In this document: in pieces, positions 16,387-25,910 of the stretch | How positions within the stretch are numbered: position 1 is the first letter of the stretch | How the letters are laid out: each line of letters begins with the position of its first letter | From: Mesorhizobium sp. M3A.F.Ca.ET.080.04.2.1 | GTDB taxonomy: Bacteria > Pseudomonadota > Alphaproteobacteria > Rhizobiales > Rhizobiaceae | Reading direction: 5' to 3' | Assembly (NCBI RefSeq): GCF_003952525.1 | Contig: NZ_CP034451.1 | Span: forward strand, 1,550,001-1,614,000 | DNA: 64,000 bases | The notes under the pieces: model-generated | The model's database searches: none | What the model was told of the DNA's origin: nothing | Seen by the model: the letters and a program-made list of their open reading frames with translations, nothing else | Made by a program: the position numbers and the translations under genes

Positions 16387-19044
16387 TTGTCCAGGAAAGG
16401 CATTCAGGTCGATTTGACCAGAACCGATTTCACTCTCGGCCGCGTCAGACGGGCCGTTTTTTCGCCCGCCAACCTGCCGGCGGCGATCGCTGTCGTCGTG
16501 CTTTTGATCTTCGCCCTGTTCGTCGACCAGCAGAACAGAAAAGTCTCCGATCAGCTGACCCGCGCCGACGTTCTGGCCAAGGTCAACATCATTCGCGCTA
16601 AACTTGAAGGAAATATTAACGGCAACCTTCAGTTGGTGCAAGGCCTCGTCTCGACCATCGTTACCGAGCCCTATATGGGGCAGCAGAGATATGCCTCGCT
16701 TGCGGCCAACCTGTTCAAGCAGGACTCCCAGTTGCGCAACATCGCCGGCGCGCCGGATCTCGTGATCTCGCTGATGTATCCGATGGAAGGCAACGAGAAG
16801 GCGATCGGGCTCGACTACCGCAACAGCGACTCGCAGCGCATGGCTGCCCTTCGGGCGCGGGACGAGCGCGCGCTGGTGCTGGCTGGCCCCGTCGATCTCG
16901 CGCAGGGCGGGCGCGGCTTCATCGGCCGCATCCCGGTCTTCGTGCCGACGGCGGGGGGCGGAGACCGGTTCTGGGGCATCGTCTCGGCGGTGATCGACGT
17001 CGATCGGCTTTACGCTGCAAGCGGCCTGACCGACCCCGCTCTCGACATCGATGTCGGGCTGACCGGCAAGGATGCGCTGGGCAGCAGCGGGCAGCGCTTC
17101 TTCGGCGGCGCCAACATCGTCAACGGCGATCCGGTGACGGCCAATGTCCAGCTGCCGCATGGCTCCTGGCAGATATCGGCTGTCCCCAAGGGCGGCTGGC
17201 CGAAGCACCCGAAGAACGAGAGCGCCTTGTGGGCCACGATGACACTGGCGGGCACGCTGGTGGTGCTGCCGATCCTGGTGGCGGGCTGGCTGTTCGGCGA
17301 GCGGCAGAAGAACTATGCGGAGCTGAGGCTGCTTTCACAGCGGCTCGAAGTCGCGCTCGATGCTTCGGGCATCGGCGTGTGGGAGCACGACCTCGCGACG
17401 GAACGGCTGGTGTGGGACGACCGCGTCAACGAAATCTACGGCAAGCCACTCGACGGCAAGCCGCGCGGCTATGACGACTGGGCGTCGACGATCCATCCGG
17501 ACGATCTCGAACGGGCGCTGCAGGACTTCGACGCCGCCGCGGCGACGCAGACGCTCTATTCCTCGCAATACCGTCTTGTGCTGCCCGACGGCGCCATACG
17601 CCATGTGCGTGCGCGGGCGAACTTCCTGCAGGACAAAAGCGGCGCGACCAAGCTGATCGGGGCCGAATGGGACGTGACCAGCGACGTCCTGCTCAACGAG
17701 AACCTGGTGCGCGAACGGCAGCTTTCGGAATCGAAAAATGCCGAGCTGGAACTCGCCAAGGCGCGCGTGGAGCATGTGGCGCTCCACGATTCGCTGACCG
17801 GCCTGCCCAACCGCCGCTATCTCGACGAAATGCTGGCCGCAGGCAGCTCCGACGGACGCATGGCGCTGCTGCATCTCGATCTCGACCGCTTCAAGCACAT
17901 CAACGACACGCTCGGCCATGCAGCGGGCGATGCGATGCTGATGCACGCATCGAAGGTCATAAAGGCCAATGCCGGAATGTCCGATTTCGTGGCACGCATT
18001 GGCGGCGACGAATTCGTGGTGGTGAGCCATGGACGCAGCGACGACGAACTCGCCACGCTTGCGGAGCGGATCATCGAGGAAATACGCCAGCCCGTCGACT
18101 ATCACGGCCATCAGTGCTGGTTCGGCGTCAGCATCGGCATCGCGGCCAATAGCGATGTCGACGCCAAGCAGTTGCTGGTCAATGCCGACCTCGCGCTCTA
18201 CCGGGCCAAGAGCCGGGGGCGCAACCGCCATGAGTTCTTCAACGAAGAGCTGCAGAGCGAGATCGTCAAGACCAAGCAAACCGCCGACGAGATCCTCGGC
18301 GGGCTCGAGCGCAACGAGTTCATCGCCTATTACCAGCCGCAGTTCGACGCCAAGACGCTGGAGATCGTTGGCGTCGAGGCGCTGTCGCGCTGGCGCCATC
18401 CGCAGCACGGCATTCTCGCTCCCGATGTCTTTCTGAAAGTGGCGGAGGAGTTGAACGTCGTCTCACTGATCGATCGCACGATCCTCGAACAAGCACTGGA
18501 AAGCTTCGATCGCTGGTCGCTTGAGCGCCTCAACATCCCGCGCGTGTCGGTCAATGTCTCGGCGAAGCGCCTGGAGGACAAGGATCTCATCAGCGGCCTG
18601 CGCAAGCTCGACATCAAGGACGGAACAGTGTCGTTCGAGCTGGTCGAGTCGATTTTCCTCGACGAGAACGACGAGCTTGTCGCGTGGAACATCGAGCACA
18701 TCAAGGAGCTCGGCATCGATATCGAGATCGACGATTTCGGCACCGGCTATGCCTCGATCGTCAGCCTGCTCAAGCTGCAGCCGCGCCGCCTCAAGATCGA
18801 CCGCCAGCTGGTCACGCCGATCACTGGCTCCAAGGCGCAGCGCCGGCTGGTGTCCTCGATCATCGACATCGGCAAGTCGCTCGGCATCGAGGTGGTGGCG
18901 GAAGGCGTCGAGACGGTCGAGCATGCGCGCATCCTGAAGGAGCTGGGCTGCGATATCCTGCAGGGCTATGCCTTTGGTCGCCCCATGGATGCCAAGGACT
19001 TCAGGGACTTCGCCCAGTCGCGCAAATGGCTGGCGGCGGGTTAG
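16387..19044 (+). CDS. CHASE-PAS-GGDEF-EAL membrane sensor for cyclic di-GMP
   Basis: An 885-residue protein. A first transmembrane helix (about residues 33-48) and a second (about 280-300) flank a periplasmic CHASE domain with typical segments PDLVISLMYPMEGNE and DERALVLAGPV. Then come a PAS domain (about 315-435), a GGDEF domain with the intact motif IGGDEF (near 538) and an EAL domain with VEALSRW (near 662) and IDDFGTGYAS. Both catalytic motifs look intact, so it may make and degrade cyclic di-GMP in response to an external ligand. The only suitable start is a TTG at 16387; no upstream ATG is in frame. Confidence 0.9.
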   Translation: MSRKGIQVDLTRTDFTLGRVRRAVFSPANLPAAIAVVVLLIFALFVDQQNRKVSDQLTRADVLAKVNIIRAKLEGNINGNLQLVQGLVSTIVTEPYMGQQRYASLAANLFKQDSQLRNIAGAPDLVISLMYPMEGNEKAIGLDYRNSDSQRMAALRARDERALVLAGPVDLAQGGRGFIGRIPVFVPTAGGGDRFWGIVSAVIDVDRLYAASGLTDPALDIDVGLTGKDALGSSGQRFFGGANIVNGDPVTANVQLPHGSWQISAVPKGGWPKHPKNESALWATMTLAGTLVVLPILVAGWLFGERQKNYAELRLLSQRLEVALDASGIGVWEHDLATERLVWDDRVNEIYGKPLDGKPRGYDDWASTIHPDDLERALQDFDAAAATQTLYSSQYRLVLPDGAIRHVRARANFLQDKSGATKLIGAEWDVTSDVLLNENLVRERQLSESKNAELELAKARVEHVALHDSLTGLPNRRYLDEMLAAGSSDGRMALLHLDLDRFKHINDTLGHAAGDAMLMHASKVIKANAGMSDFVARIGGDEFVVVSHGRSDDELATLAERIIEEIRQPVDYHGHQCWFGVSIGIAANSDVDAKQLLVNADLALYRAKSRGRNRHEFFNEELQSEIVKTKQTADEILGGLERNEFIAYYQPQFDAKTLEIVGVEALSRWRHPQHGILAPDVFLKVAEELNVVSLIDRTILEQALESFDRWSLERLNIPRVSVNVSAKRLEDKDLISGLRKLDIKDGTVSFELVESIFLDENDELVAWNIEHIKELGIDIEIDDFGTGYASIVSLLKLQPRRLKIDRQLVTPITGSKAQRRLVSSIIDIGKSLGIEVVAEGVETVEHARILKELGCDILQGYAFGRPMDAKDFRDFAQSRKWLAAG

Positions 19045-19135
19045 CTGTCCGCAAGTCCCTCCCCCGTGGAATTGACTGAACATCTGACGCTCAACAGCGG
19101 CAGTTAACGGGCGGCTCGCCTGAGCGACACGAAAT

Positions 19136-19816
19136 CTATGCGCGCAAATCCTCGATGACCGTTCCGGCGGCGCCGACCTCGGCTTCATGGCCGGGCTCGC
19201 GCCAGGTCTCGGCGAGGCCGGCCGCGTACCATTCGCGCATGGCGGGCAGGTCAAGCAGCCGCTTCGGATAGGCAGCCGCGGCTCCCTCGAAAGAGAGCCC
19301 ATAGGACTGGGCGCGGAAGGCCACCGGCGCGAAGAAGGCGTCGACAGCGCTGAAGCGGTCGCCGGCCAGGAACGGGCCGCCGAAACGCCCAAGGCCGTCG
19401 TTCCAGAGATCGCCGAGGCGGAAAAGATCGTGCCTCAGCGCATCGGATATCGGGAACGGTTCGACCCGCACGCCGCAGCTCATCGGGCAGAGATTGCGCA
19501 GCGCGGTGAAGCTCGAATGCATCTCGGCAGCGGCCGAGCGCGCCCATGCGCGCGCCTTGGGGTCAGCCGGCCATATGCCCTGATGACGCTCGGCCAGATA
19601 TTCCACGATCGCCAGCGAATCCCAGACCGCCCAGCCATCGTCGACCAGGCAGGGCACCCGGCCGCTCGGCGAGAACGGCCGGTAGAGCCTAAAGCTCGAG
19701 CCGGTCGGGAACGGCGTCAACCGCTCCTCGAATGGGATGGCAAGCTCCCGCATCAGCACCCAGGGCCGCAGCGACCAGGACGAATAGTTCTTATTGGCGA
19801 TGTGCAGGACGTACAT
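19136..19816 (-). CDS. Glutathione S-transferase family protein
   Basis: A 226-residue cytosolic GST. The thioredoxin-like N-terminal domain begins MYVLHIANKNYSSWSLRPWV, with the SSWS stretch where zeta-like and related bacterial GSTs place their catalytic serine. VPCLVDDG and WDSLAIVEYLAE form the glutathione gamma-glutamyl site. The C-terminal domain is all-helical, with FLAGDRFSAVDAFFAP matching the conserved N-capping box. The ATG at 19816 has GAGGGGG eight bases upstream. It is 48 bases downstream of rarD on the same strand and may share its transcript. The physiological substrate is unknown. Confidence 0.88.
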   Translation of the reverse strand: MYVLHIANKNYSSWSLRPWVLMRELAIPFEERLTPFPTGSSFRLYRPFSPSGRVPCLVDDGWAVWDSLAIVEYLAERHQGIWPADPKARAWARSAAAEMHSSFTALRNLCPMSCGVRVEPFPISDALRHDLFRLGDLWNDGLGRFGGPFLAGDRFSAVDAFFAPVAFRAQSYGLSFEGAAAAYPKRLLDLPAMREWYAAGLAETWREPGHEAEVGAAGTVIEDLRA

Positions 19817-19864
19817 CGGATGGCCCCCTCGTTGTGATGCAATTCCGGACGGAAGAACGCTCCA

Positions 19865-20785
19865 TTATCTTGTCGCGGGCGTCGGCTGGCGAGCCTTGAA
19901 CATCGACCAGCTGTACATCGCCAGCGCCGTCCAGATCAGCGCGAAGGCGATCGCCTGGGTGGTGCCGAACGGCTCGTCGAAGATCAGGACCGCGATCAGG
20001 AACACCATGGTGGGCGCGATGTACTGCATGATGCCGATGGTGGACAGGCGCAGCAGCCTGGCGCCGAAGGCAAAGAGCAGCAGCGGCACCGCGGTGATGG
20101 GACCGCAGCCGATCAACAGCGCGGTGTCGTCGCCGGTGCTGGAGACGAAATGATCCTGCCCGGTGGCGATGAGATAGCCGACGTAGCAGAGCGCCGGCAC
20201 CGACAGCAAAAGCACTTCCAGCAAAAAGCCCTGGCTCGGGCCGATCGGCAGCGTCTTGCGGAAGAAGGCATAGGCGGCGAAGGAGAAGGCAAGCGCCAGC
20301 GACACCCAGGGCAGCTTGCCGGCCTCGACGGTGAGCACCGCGACCGCGATCGCGGCCAGCGCCACCGCCGCGATCTGCAGCCGGTCGAGCCGCTCGCCGA
20401 GCAGCAGCGCGCCGACCACCACGCTGACCAGCGGGTTGATGTAATAGCCGAGCGCGGTCTCGACCGTGCGGTCGACGGCGATTGCCCAGACATAGATGCC
20501 CCAGTTCACCGAGATAAGCGTCGCCGTCAGGACCGCCATGGCAATGCTCTTCGGCGAACGGATCGCGGCTTTGAAATCGGCCGTTCGGCCGGCCCAGACC
20601 AGAACGGCCGCCGCAATCGGCACCGACCAGACGATGCGGTGGCAGATCACCTCGATCAGCGGCAGATGCGCCACCGCCTTCATGTAGAAAGGCAGCAGCC
20701 CCCACAGGAAATAGGCGCCCAGCGCCAGCATGAAGCCGCGGCGGGCCTTGGCGTCGGCATCGAGATCGGCTGTAGCGGTGACCAT
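19865..20785 (-). CDS. rarD: RarD-type EamA-family transporter
   Basis: A 306-residue inner-membrane protein with about ten hydrophobic helices in two EamA repeats. It has the RarD hallmarks: an N-terminal GFMLALGAYFLWGLLPFY, NWGIYVWAIAVDRTVETALG and GYYINPLVSVVVGALLLGE. RarD was named from chloramphenicol sensitivity, and members are thought to export or import small metabolites. The conserved NWxxYxWA and YYINPL motifs make the subfamily call secure; the substrate is not known. It begins divergently from a 300-base gap that carries a palindromic repeat pair. Confidence 0.9.
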   Translation of the reverse strand: MVTATADLDADAKARRGFMLALGAYFLWGLLPFYMKAVAHLPLIEVICHRIVWSVPIAAAVLVWAGRTADFKAAIRSPKSIAMAVLTATLISVNWGIYVWAIAVDRTVETALGYYINPLVSVVVGALLLGERLDRLQIAAVALAAIAVAVLTVEAGKLPWVSLALAFSFAAYAFFRKTLPIGPSQGFLLEVLLLSVPALCYVGYLIATGQDHFVSSTGDDTALLIGCGPITAVPLLLFAFGARLLRLSTIGIMQYIAPTMVFLIAVLIFDEPFGTTQAIAFALIWTALAMYSWSMFKARQPTPATR

Positions 20786-20885
20786 GGCCCAACGCTATGG
20801 CCCAGCCGGCCATGCAAGACCATCGCAAAATTATGATGGATCAATGGACTTCCGCTGATGGTTCAAGGGAGCGGGACGGTTTTTT

Positions 20886-21077
20886 CCTCGCCCCACGAAG
20901 TGGGGAGAGGTGGCCCGGCAAAGCCGGGACGGAGAGAGCTTTCGTAAAGTGGGGCGGCTATGATTTAGGGACTTCGATCGAGTCTCATCCTTCTCGGACT
21001 CTGGCCTCGCATAGGTCGTCCCCCGCTCCGTCCCGGCTTCGCCAGGCCACCTCTCCCCCGCTTTGCGGGGGCGAGGT
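20886..21077. repeat. Second palindromic repeat family, inverted pair
   Basis: Arms at 20886-20934 and 21022-21077 are near reverse complements. Each contains a small hairpin (CCCCACGAAGTGGGG in one, CCCCCGCTTTGCGGGGG in the other), a GAGGTGGCC-like box and the palindrome GTCCCGGC/GCCGGGAC. The 87-base centre is unique. The family differs from the CTCCCCC/GGCAGGACAG element elsewhere in the window. It fills the gap between rarD and citramalate synthase, and no gene was seen there. Confidence 0.75.
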
Positions 21078-21086
21078 GGAGGAGCC

Positions 21087-22706
21087 CTACTCCGCCGCCA
21101 CCAGCCCGGCCATGTCGCGGTTCTTCATCAGCTTGTAGATGATCGAGTCCATCAGCGCCTGGAAGGAAGCGTCGATGATGTTTTCCGACACGCCGACCGT
21201 CCACCAGCGGGCGCCGGAGGAATCGTGCGATTCGATCAGCACGCGGGTGATGGCTTCCGTGCCGCCGTTGAGGATACGCACCTTGAAGTCGGCAAGCTCG
21301 AGATCGCCGATCTCGTTCTGGTACTTGCCGAGATCCTTGCGCAGCGCGATGTCGAGCGCGTTGACCGGACCGTGGCCCTCGGCCACCGACATTTTCTCTT
21401 CGCCGTCGACCTCGACCTTCACGATCGCCTCGGAGACGGTCTTCAGATGGCCGTTGGCGTCGAAGCGGCGTTCGACCATGCAGCGGAAGGAGGTGACGTT
21501 GAAGAACTCAGGCAGGCCGTGCAGCATCTTGCGCGCCAGCAGCTCGAAGGAGGCATCGGCGCCCTCATAGGCATAGCCTTCGGCTTCGCGCTCCTTGACG
21601 ACGGCGATCAGCGCGTCGAGGCGGTGATCGTCCTTCGGCACGTCGATGCCGCGCCGCTTGAGCTCAGCGAGGAAATTTGCCTTGCCGCCCTGGTCGGAGA
21701 CCATGACGCGGCGACGATTGCCGACCGCTTCCGGCGGCACATGTTCGTAAGTCGCCGGCTCCTTGGCAAGCGCGGAGGCATGAATACCGGCCTTGGTGGC
21801 GAAAGCGGAGGAGCCGACATAGGGCGCCTGCGCTTCCGGCGCGCGGTTCAAGAGTTCGTCGAAGGCGCGCGACAGCCGCGAGATGCCGGTCAGCGCCTCG
21901 GCCGAAATGCCGGTTTCGAAACGGTCGGCGAAGGCCGGCTTCAGCGCCAGCGTCGGCACGATTGAGATCAGGTTGGCGTTGCCGCAGCGCTCGCCGATGC
22001 CGTTCAGCGTGCCCTGGATCTGGCGCACGCCGGCCTCGACCGCGGCGAGCGAATTGGCCACCGCCTGGCCGGTGTCGTCATGGGCATGGATGCCGAGATG
22101 GTCGCCGGGAATGCCGCCGGCGATCACCTTGTCGACGATGGCGAGCACCTCCGAAGGCTGGGTGCCGCCATTGGTGTCGCACAACACCACCCAGCGCGCG
22201 CCGGCATCATAGGCGGCCTTGGCGCAGGCCAGCGCGTAGTCCGGGTTGGCCTTGAAGCCGTCGAAGAAATGCTCGCAGTCGACCATCGCCTCCTTGCCGG
22301 CAGCGACCGCCGCCTCGACCGAGACTTTGATCGACTCCAGGTTCTCCTCATTGGTGCAGCCGAGCGCAACGCGCACATGATAGTCCCAGCTCTTGGCAAC
22401 GAAGCAGATGGCGTCGGACTTCGACTGCACGAGCGACGCCAGCCCCGGGTCGTTGGAGGCCGAGACCCCTGCCCGCTTGGTCATGCCGAAGGCGACGAAT
22501 TTCGCGCGTGCCGTGCGCTTCTGCTGGAAGAAGGCGGTGTCGGTCGGATTGGCGCCGGGATAACCGCCCTCGACATAGTCGATGCCGAACTCGTCGAGCA
22601 GCATGGCGATGGCGATCTTGTCCTCGACGGAAAAGTCGATGCCCGGCGTCTGCTGGCCGTCGCGCAGGGTGGTGTCGAAGAGGAAAAGTCTTTGTTTTTT
22701 CATCAT
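21087..22706 (-). CDS. cimA: (R)-citramalate synthase
   Basis: A 539-residue enzyme that condenses pyruvate with acetyl-CoA to citramalate, a threonine-independent entry to isoleucine synthesis. The HMGL-like TIM barrel begins LFDTTLRDGQQTPGIDFS, with the catalytic Arg-Asp of TLRDGQQ. Metal ligands appear in GIHAHDDTG and GNANL, and a C-terminal LeuA dimer/allosteric domain spans about residues 390-530. The length and TPGIDFS stretch favour citramalate synthase of the CimA type over 2-isopropylmalate synthase. Two consecutive ATGs (22706, 22703) begin the gene, with only a weak ribosome-binding site. Confidence 0.9.
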   Translation of the reverse strand: MMKKQRLFLFDTTLRDGQQTPGIDFSVEDKIAIAMLLDEFGIDYVEGGYPGANPTDTAFFQQKRTARAKFVAFGMTKRAGVSASNDPGLASLVQSKSDAICFVAKSWDYHVRVALGCTNEENLESIKVSVEAAVAAGKEAMVDCEHFFDGFKANPDYALACAKAAYDAGARWVVLCDTNGGTQPSEVLAIVDKVIAGGIPGDHLGIHAHDDTGQAVANSLAAVEAGVRQIQGTLNGIGERCGNANLISIVPTLALKPAFADRFETGISAEALTGISRLSRAFDELLNRAPEAQAPYVGSSAFATKAGIHASALAKEPATYEHVPPEAVGNRRRVMVSDQGGKANFLAELKRRGIDVPKDDHRLDALIAVVKEREAEGYAYEGADASFELLARKMLHGLPEFFNVTSFRCMVERRFDANGHLKTVSEAIVKVEVDGEEKMSVAEGHGPVNALDIALRKDLGKYQNEIGDLELADFKVRILNGGTEAITRVLIESHDSSGARWWTVGVSENIIDASFQALMDSIIYKLMKNRDMAGLVAAE

Positions 22707-22721
22707 GGCAAGGTGCTTGAG

Positions 22722-22882
22722 CACCCCCCTCTGTCCTGCCGGACATCTCCCCCGCAAGGGGGGAGATCAGCAGCCTTGCCGACGGCGCTCTTTCTGCGAC
22801 CTCGGCGATTGGCGAAAGCGATGGCGACATCCAATCTCCCCCCTTGCGGGGGAGATGTCCGGCAGGACAGAGGGGGGTGTGA
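22722..22882. repeat. Mosaic palindromic repeat, inverted pair (copy 2)
   Basis: This is the cleanest pair: arms 22722-22773 and 22830-22882 are near-perfect reverse complements with the GGGGGAGATG core and CCGGCAGGACAGAGGGGGG tail pointing outward. Between them lies the third module, containing GATTGGCGAAAGCG, at 22807-22820. The element separates cimA from the prolyl aminopeptidase operon. The arms could form a long cruciform or a terminator for both flanking minus-strand transcripts. Confidence 0.88.
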
Positions 22883-22900
22883 CGGAACGCCGTACATCGA

Positions 22901-24338
<1,438 letters not shown>

Positions 24339-24342
<4 letters not shown>

Positions 24343-24830
24343 GGTTTTTCCTCCGGCGGCCATTGGTCGGTGTCGTGATCGGGATGCTGGTAGGAGACGA
24401 GCTCGGCGAGATACGGCGCCGAGCCGATATCCGCCATCGTGGGCTCGCCCGGCAATTGCGCGATCTTGTCGACATAGGGGAGCTTTGCCTCGGTGCCCCA
24501 CTGGATGGTCGGCGCAATGCCGGCAGGGTCGTCGAAGGCAGCGATCGCCAGCGCGATCCCGTCCGGCGCCTCGAAGGTCAGCGGCGTGCCGCATTCGGCG
24601 CAGAAGCCGCGCCGAACGGCGCTCGATGAGCGAAAGCGCTTCGGCTCGCCGCGCGTCCAATCGAGCTTGGCGCCGCGCACCGAAACCAGCGGCAGATAGA
24701 AATTTCCGCTCGCCTTCTGGCACATGCGGCAATGGCAGACCGAGGCGTCGCCGAGCGCGCCCTCGACGCGGAAGCGGACCGCGCCGCACTGGCAGCCGCC
24801 TGTATAGACCGGCCGGTTGTCGAGGCTCAT
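24339..24830 (-). CDS. GFA-family (CENP-V/GFA domain) zinc protein, second copy
   Basis: A 163-residue paralogue of the downstream gene with the same cysteine motifs (GGCQCGAVRF, CHCRMCQK, FCAECGTP) and the same YQHPDHDTDQW tail. The two proteins probably arose by tandem duplication and may form a heterodimer or have split substrate ranges. It lies 21 bases after the VOC gene and is translationally coupled to the first copy. No specific reaction can be assigned from sequence. Confidence 0.9.
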
Positions 24831-24851
24831 GGCTCGCTCCGCTTCATGGGC

Positions 24852-25238
24852 TCACTCCGGATCATGGCAGACGGCTTCGACATTGTTGCCGTCGGGATCG
24901 AAGACGAAGGCGCCGTAGTAGTTCGCATGGTAGTGCGGGCGCAGCCCCGGCCCGCCATTGTCCTTGCCGCCGGCGGCGAGCGCTGCAGCATGGAAGGCGT
25001 CGACCTCGGCGCGGCTGCGCGCGGTGAACGCGACATGCTGGCGGTCCCTAGGCTTGTCCTTGCCCGAGCTCAGCCAGAACACCGGCCGGTCGCGGCCATA
25101 GCCGCCGACCTTGGCGCCGCCGGTGTACTCTTCCGGCACCATGTAGAGCAGCGACGCCCCCAAAGGCGCCATCGCCTTGTCGTAGAAGGCCTTGGACGCC
25201 TCGAAATCGGAAACGCTGATGCCGAGATGATCGATCAT
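24852..25238 (-). CDS. VOC (glyoxalase/bleomycin-resistance fold) family protein
   Basis: A 128-residue protein made of two beta-alpha-beta-beta-beta modules. It begins MIDHLGISVSDFEASKAFYD, the classic start of vicinal oxygen chelate proteins, with the first metal-ligand histidine. It ends PDGNNVEAVCH with the second-module glutamate. Such proteins include glyoxalases, dioxygenases and antibiotic-binding proteins. The glutathione-linked GFA genes next door make a glyoxalase-like detoxification role attractive but unproven. Its ATG overlaps the stop of the DUF559 gene. Confidence 0.88.
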   Translation of the reverse strand: MIDHLGISVSDFEASKAFYDKAMAPLGASLLYMVPEEYTGGAKVGGYGRDRPVFWLSSGKDKPRDRQHVAFTARSRAEVDAFHAAALAAGGKDNGGPGLRPHYHANYYGAFVFDPDGNNVEAVCHDPE

Positions 25239-25639
25239 GGAACGAGTTCCTCCATTGATGGGCCGGGCACCTCAGCGCCCGCCAGGCCAGCCACGATGAC
25301 GATATGCTGGCAGACATTGTCGATATCGCGGATCACGTCGTCGTTCCAGAAGCGCAGGATGGTCCAGCCACTGGCGCTTAGATAAGCACTTCTCGCCTCG
25401 TCACTGCGCAAGTGATCCGCATCGGCATGCTGGCTGCCATCGACCTCGACTATGATCCGATGAGCCGCGCAGGCGAAATCGACAATGTAAGGCCCTATCG
25501 GCAGTTGCCGCCGAAAGCTCATTCCCATCAGCCGGTGAGCACGCAGTTCGTTCCAAAGTTTCAGCTCTGCGTCGGTCATCGCATGCCGCATGGATTTGGC
25601 GTTCTTGCGCTGACGGGAAGGAACGAGGTCGTGCCCCAT
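25235..25639 (-). CDS. DUF559 endonuclease-domain protein (Vsr-like fold)
   Basis: A 134-residue protein of the DUF559 family, predicted restriction-endonuclease fold related to Vsr repair nucleases. The typical pattern is present: MTDAELKLWNELRAHRL, FRRQLPIGPYIVDFAC with the catalytic aspartate, IIVEVDGSQH with the E-x-D-G metal site, and a C-terminal WTILRFWNDDV. It is the first gene of the operon with VOC, two GFA genes and prolyl aminopeptidase. Just upstream lies a copy of the mosaic palindromic repeat. Whether the nuclease acts on that repeat is a hypothesis, not something the sequence shows. Confidence 0.85.
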   Translation of the reverse strand: MGHDLVPSRQRKNAKSMRHAMTDAELKLWNELRAHRLMGMSFRRQLPIGPYIVDFACAAHRIIVEVDGSQHADADHLRSDEARSAYLSASGWTILRFWNDDVIRDIDNVCQHIVIVAGLAGAEVPGPSMEELVP

Positions 25640-25654
25640 GGCTACGCGATCCCA

Positions 25655-25905
25655 CGCTGGAGATTAGCGGAACCGCAAGCGACGGCCAATCTCCCCCCTT
25701 GCGGGGGAGATGTCCGGCAGGACAGAGGGGGGTGCTGTCCCGCCAGCATATCAAACGATGACAGCTGGGCGATCTGAAGGTCAAGGGAGTGCAGAACGTC
25801 AAGCTCGGAGGTCGGCGTTCCTTCACACCCCCCTCTGTCCTGCCGGACATCTCCCCCGCAAGGGGGGAGATCAGCTGTTACCGGCGCTTTCGCCAATCGC
25901 CAAAG
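25655..25905. repeat. Mosaic palindromic repeat, two units facing inward (copy 3)
   Basis: Two complete units are present, at 25655-25735 and 25826-25905. Each holds the GATTGGCGAAA-like module, the CCAATCTCCCCCCTTGCGGG core and the GGCAGGACAGAGGGGGGTG tail. Here the tails point toward each other, opposite to the pair at 22.7 kb, so each unit of about 80-90 bases is a mobile or copied module in its own right. About 90 unique bases lie between them. The right unit abuts the cysS stop codon. Confidence 0.87.
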
Positions 25906-25910
25906 CAACC

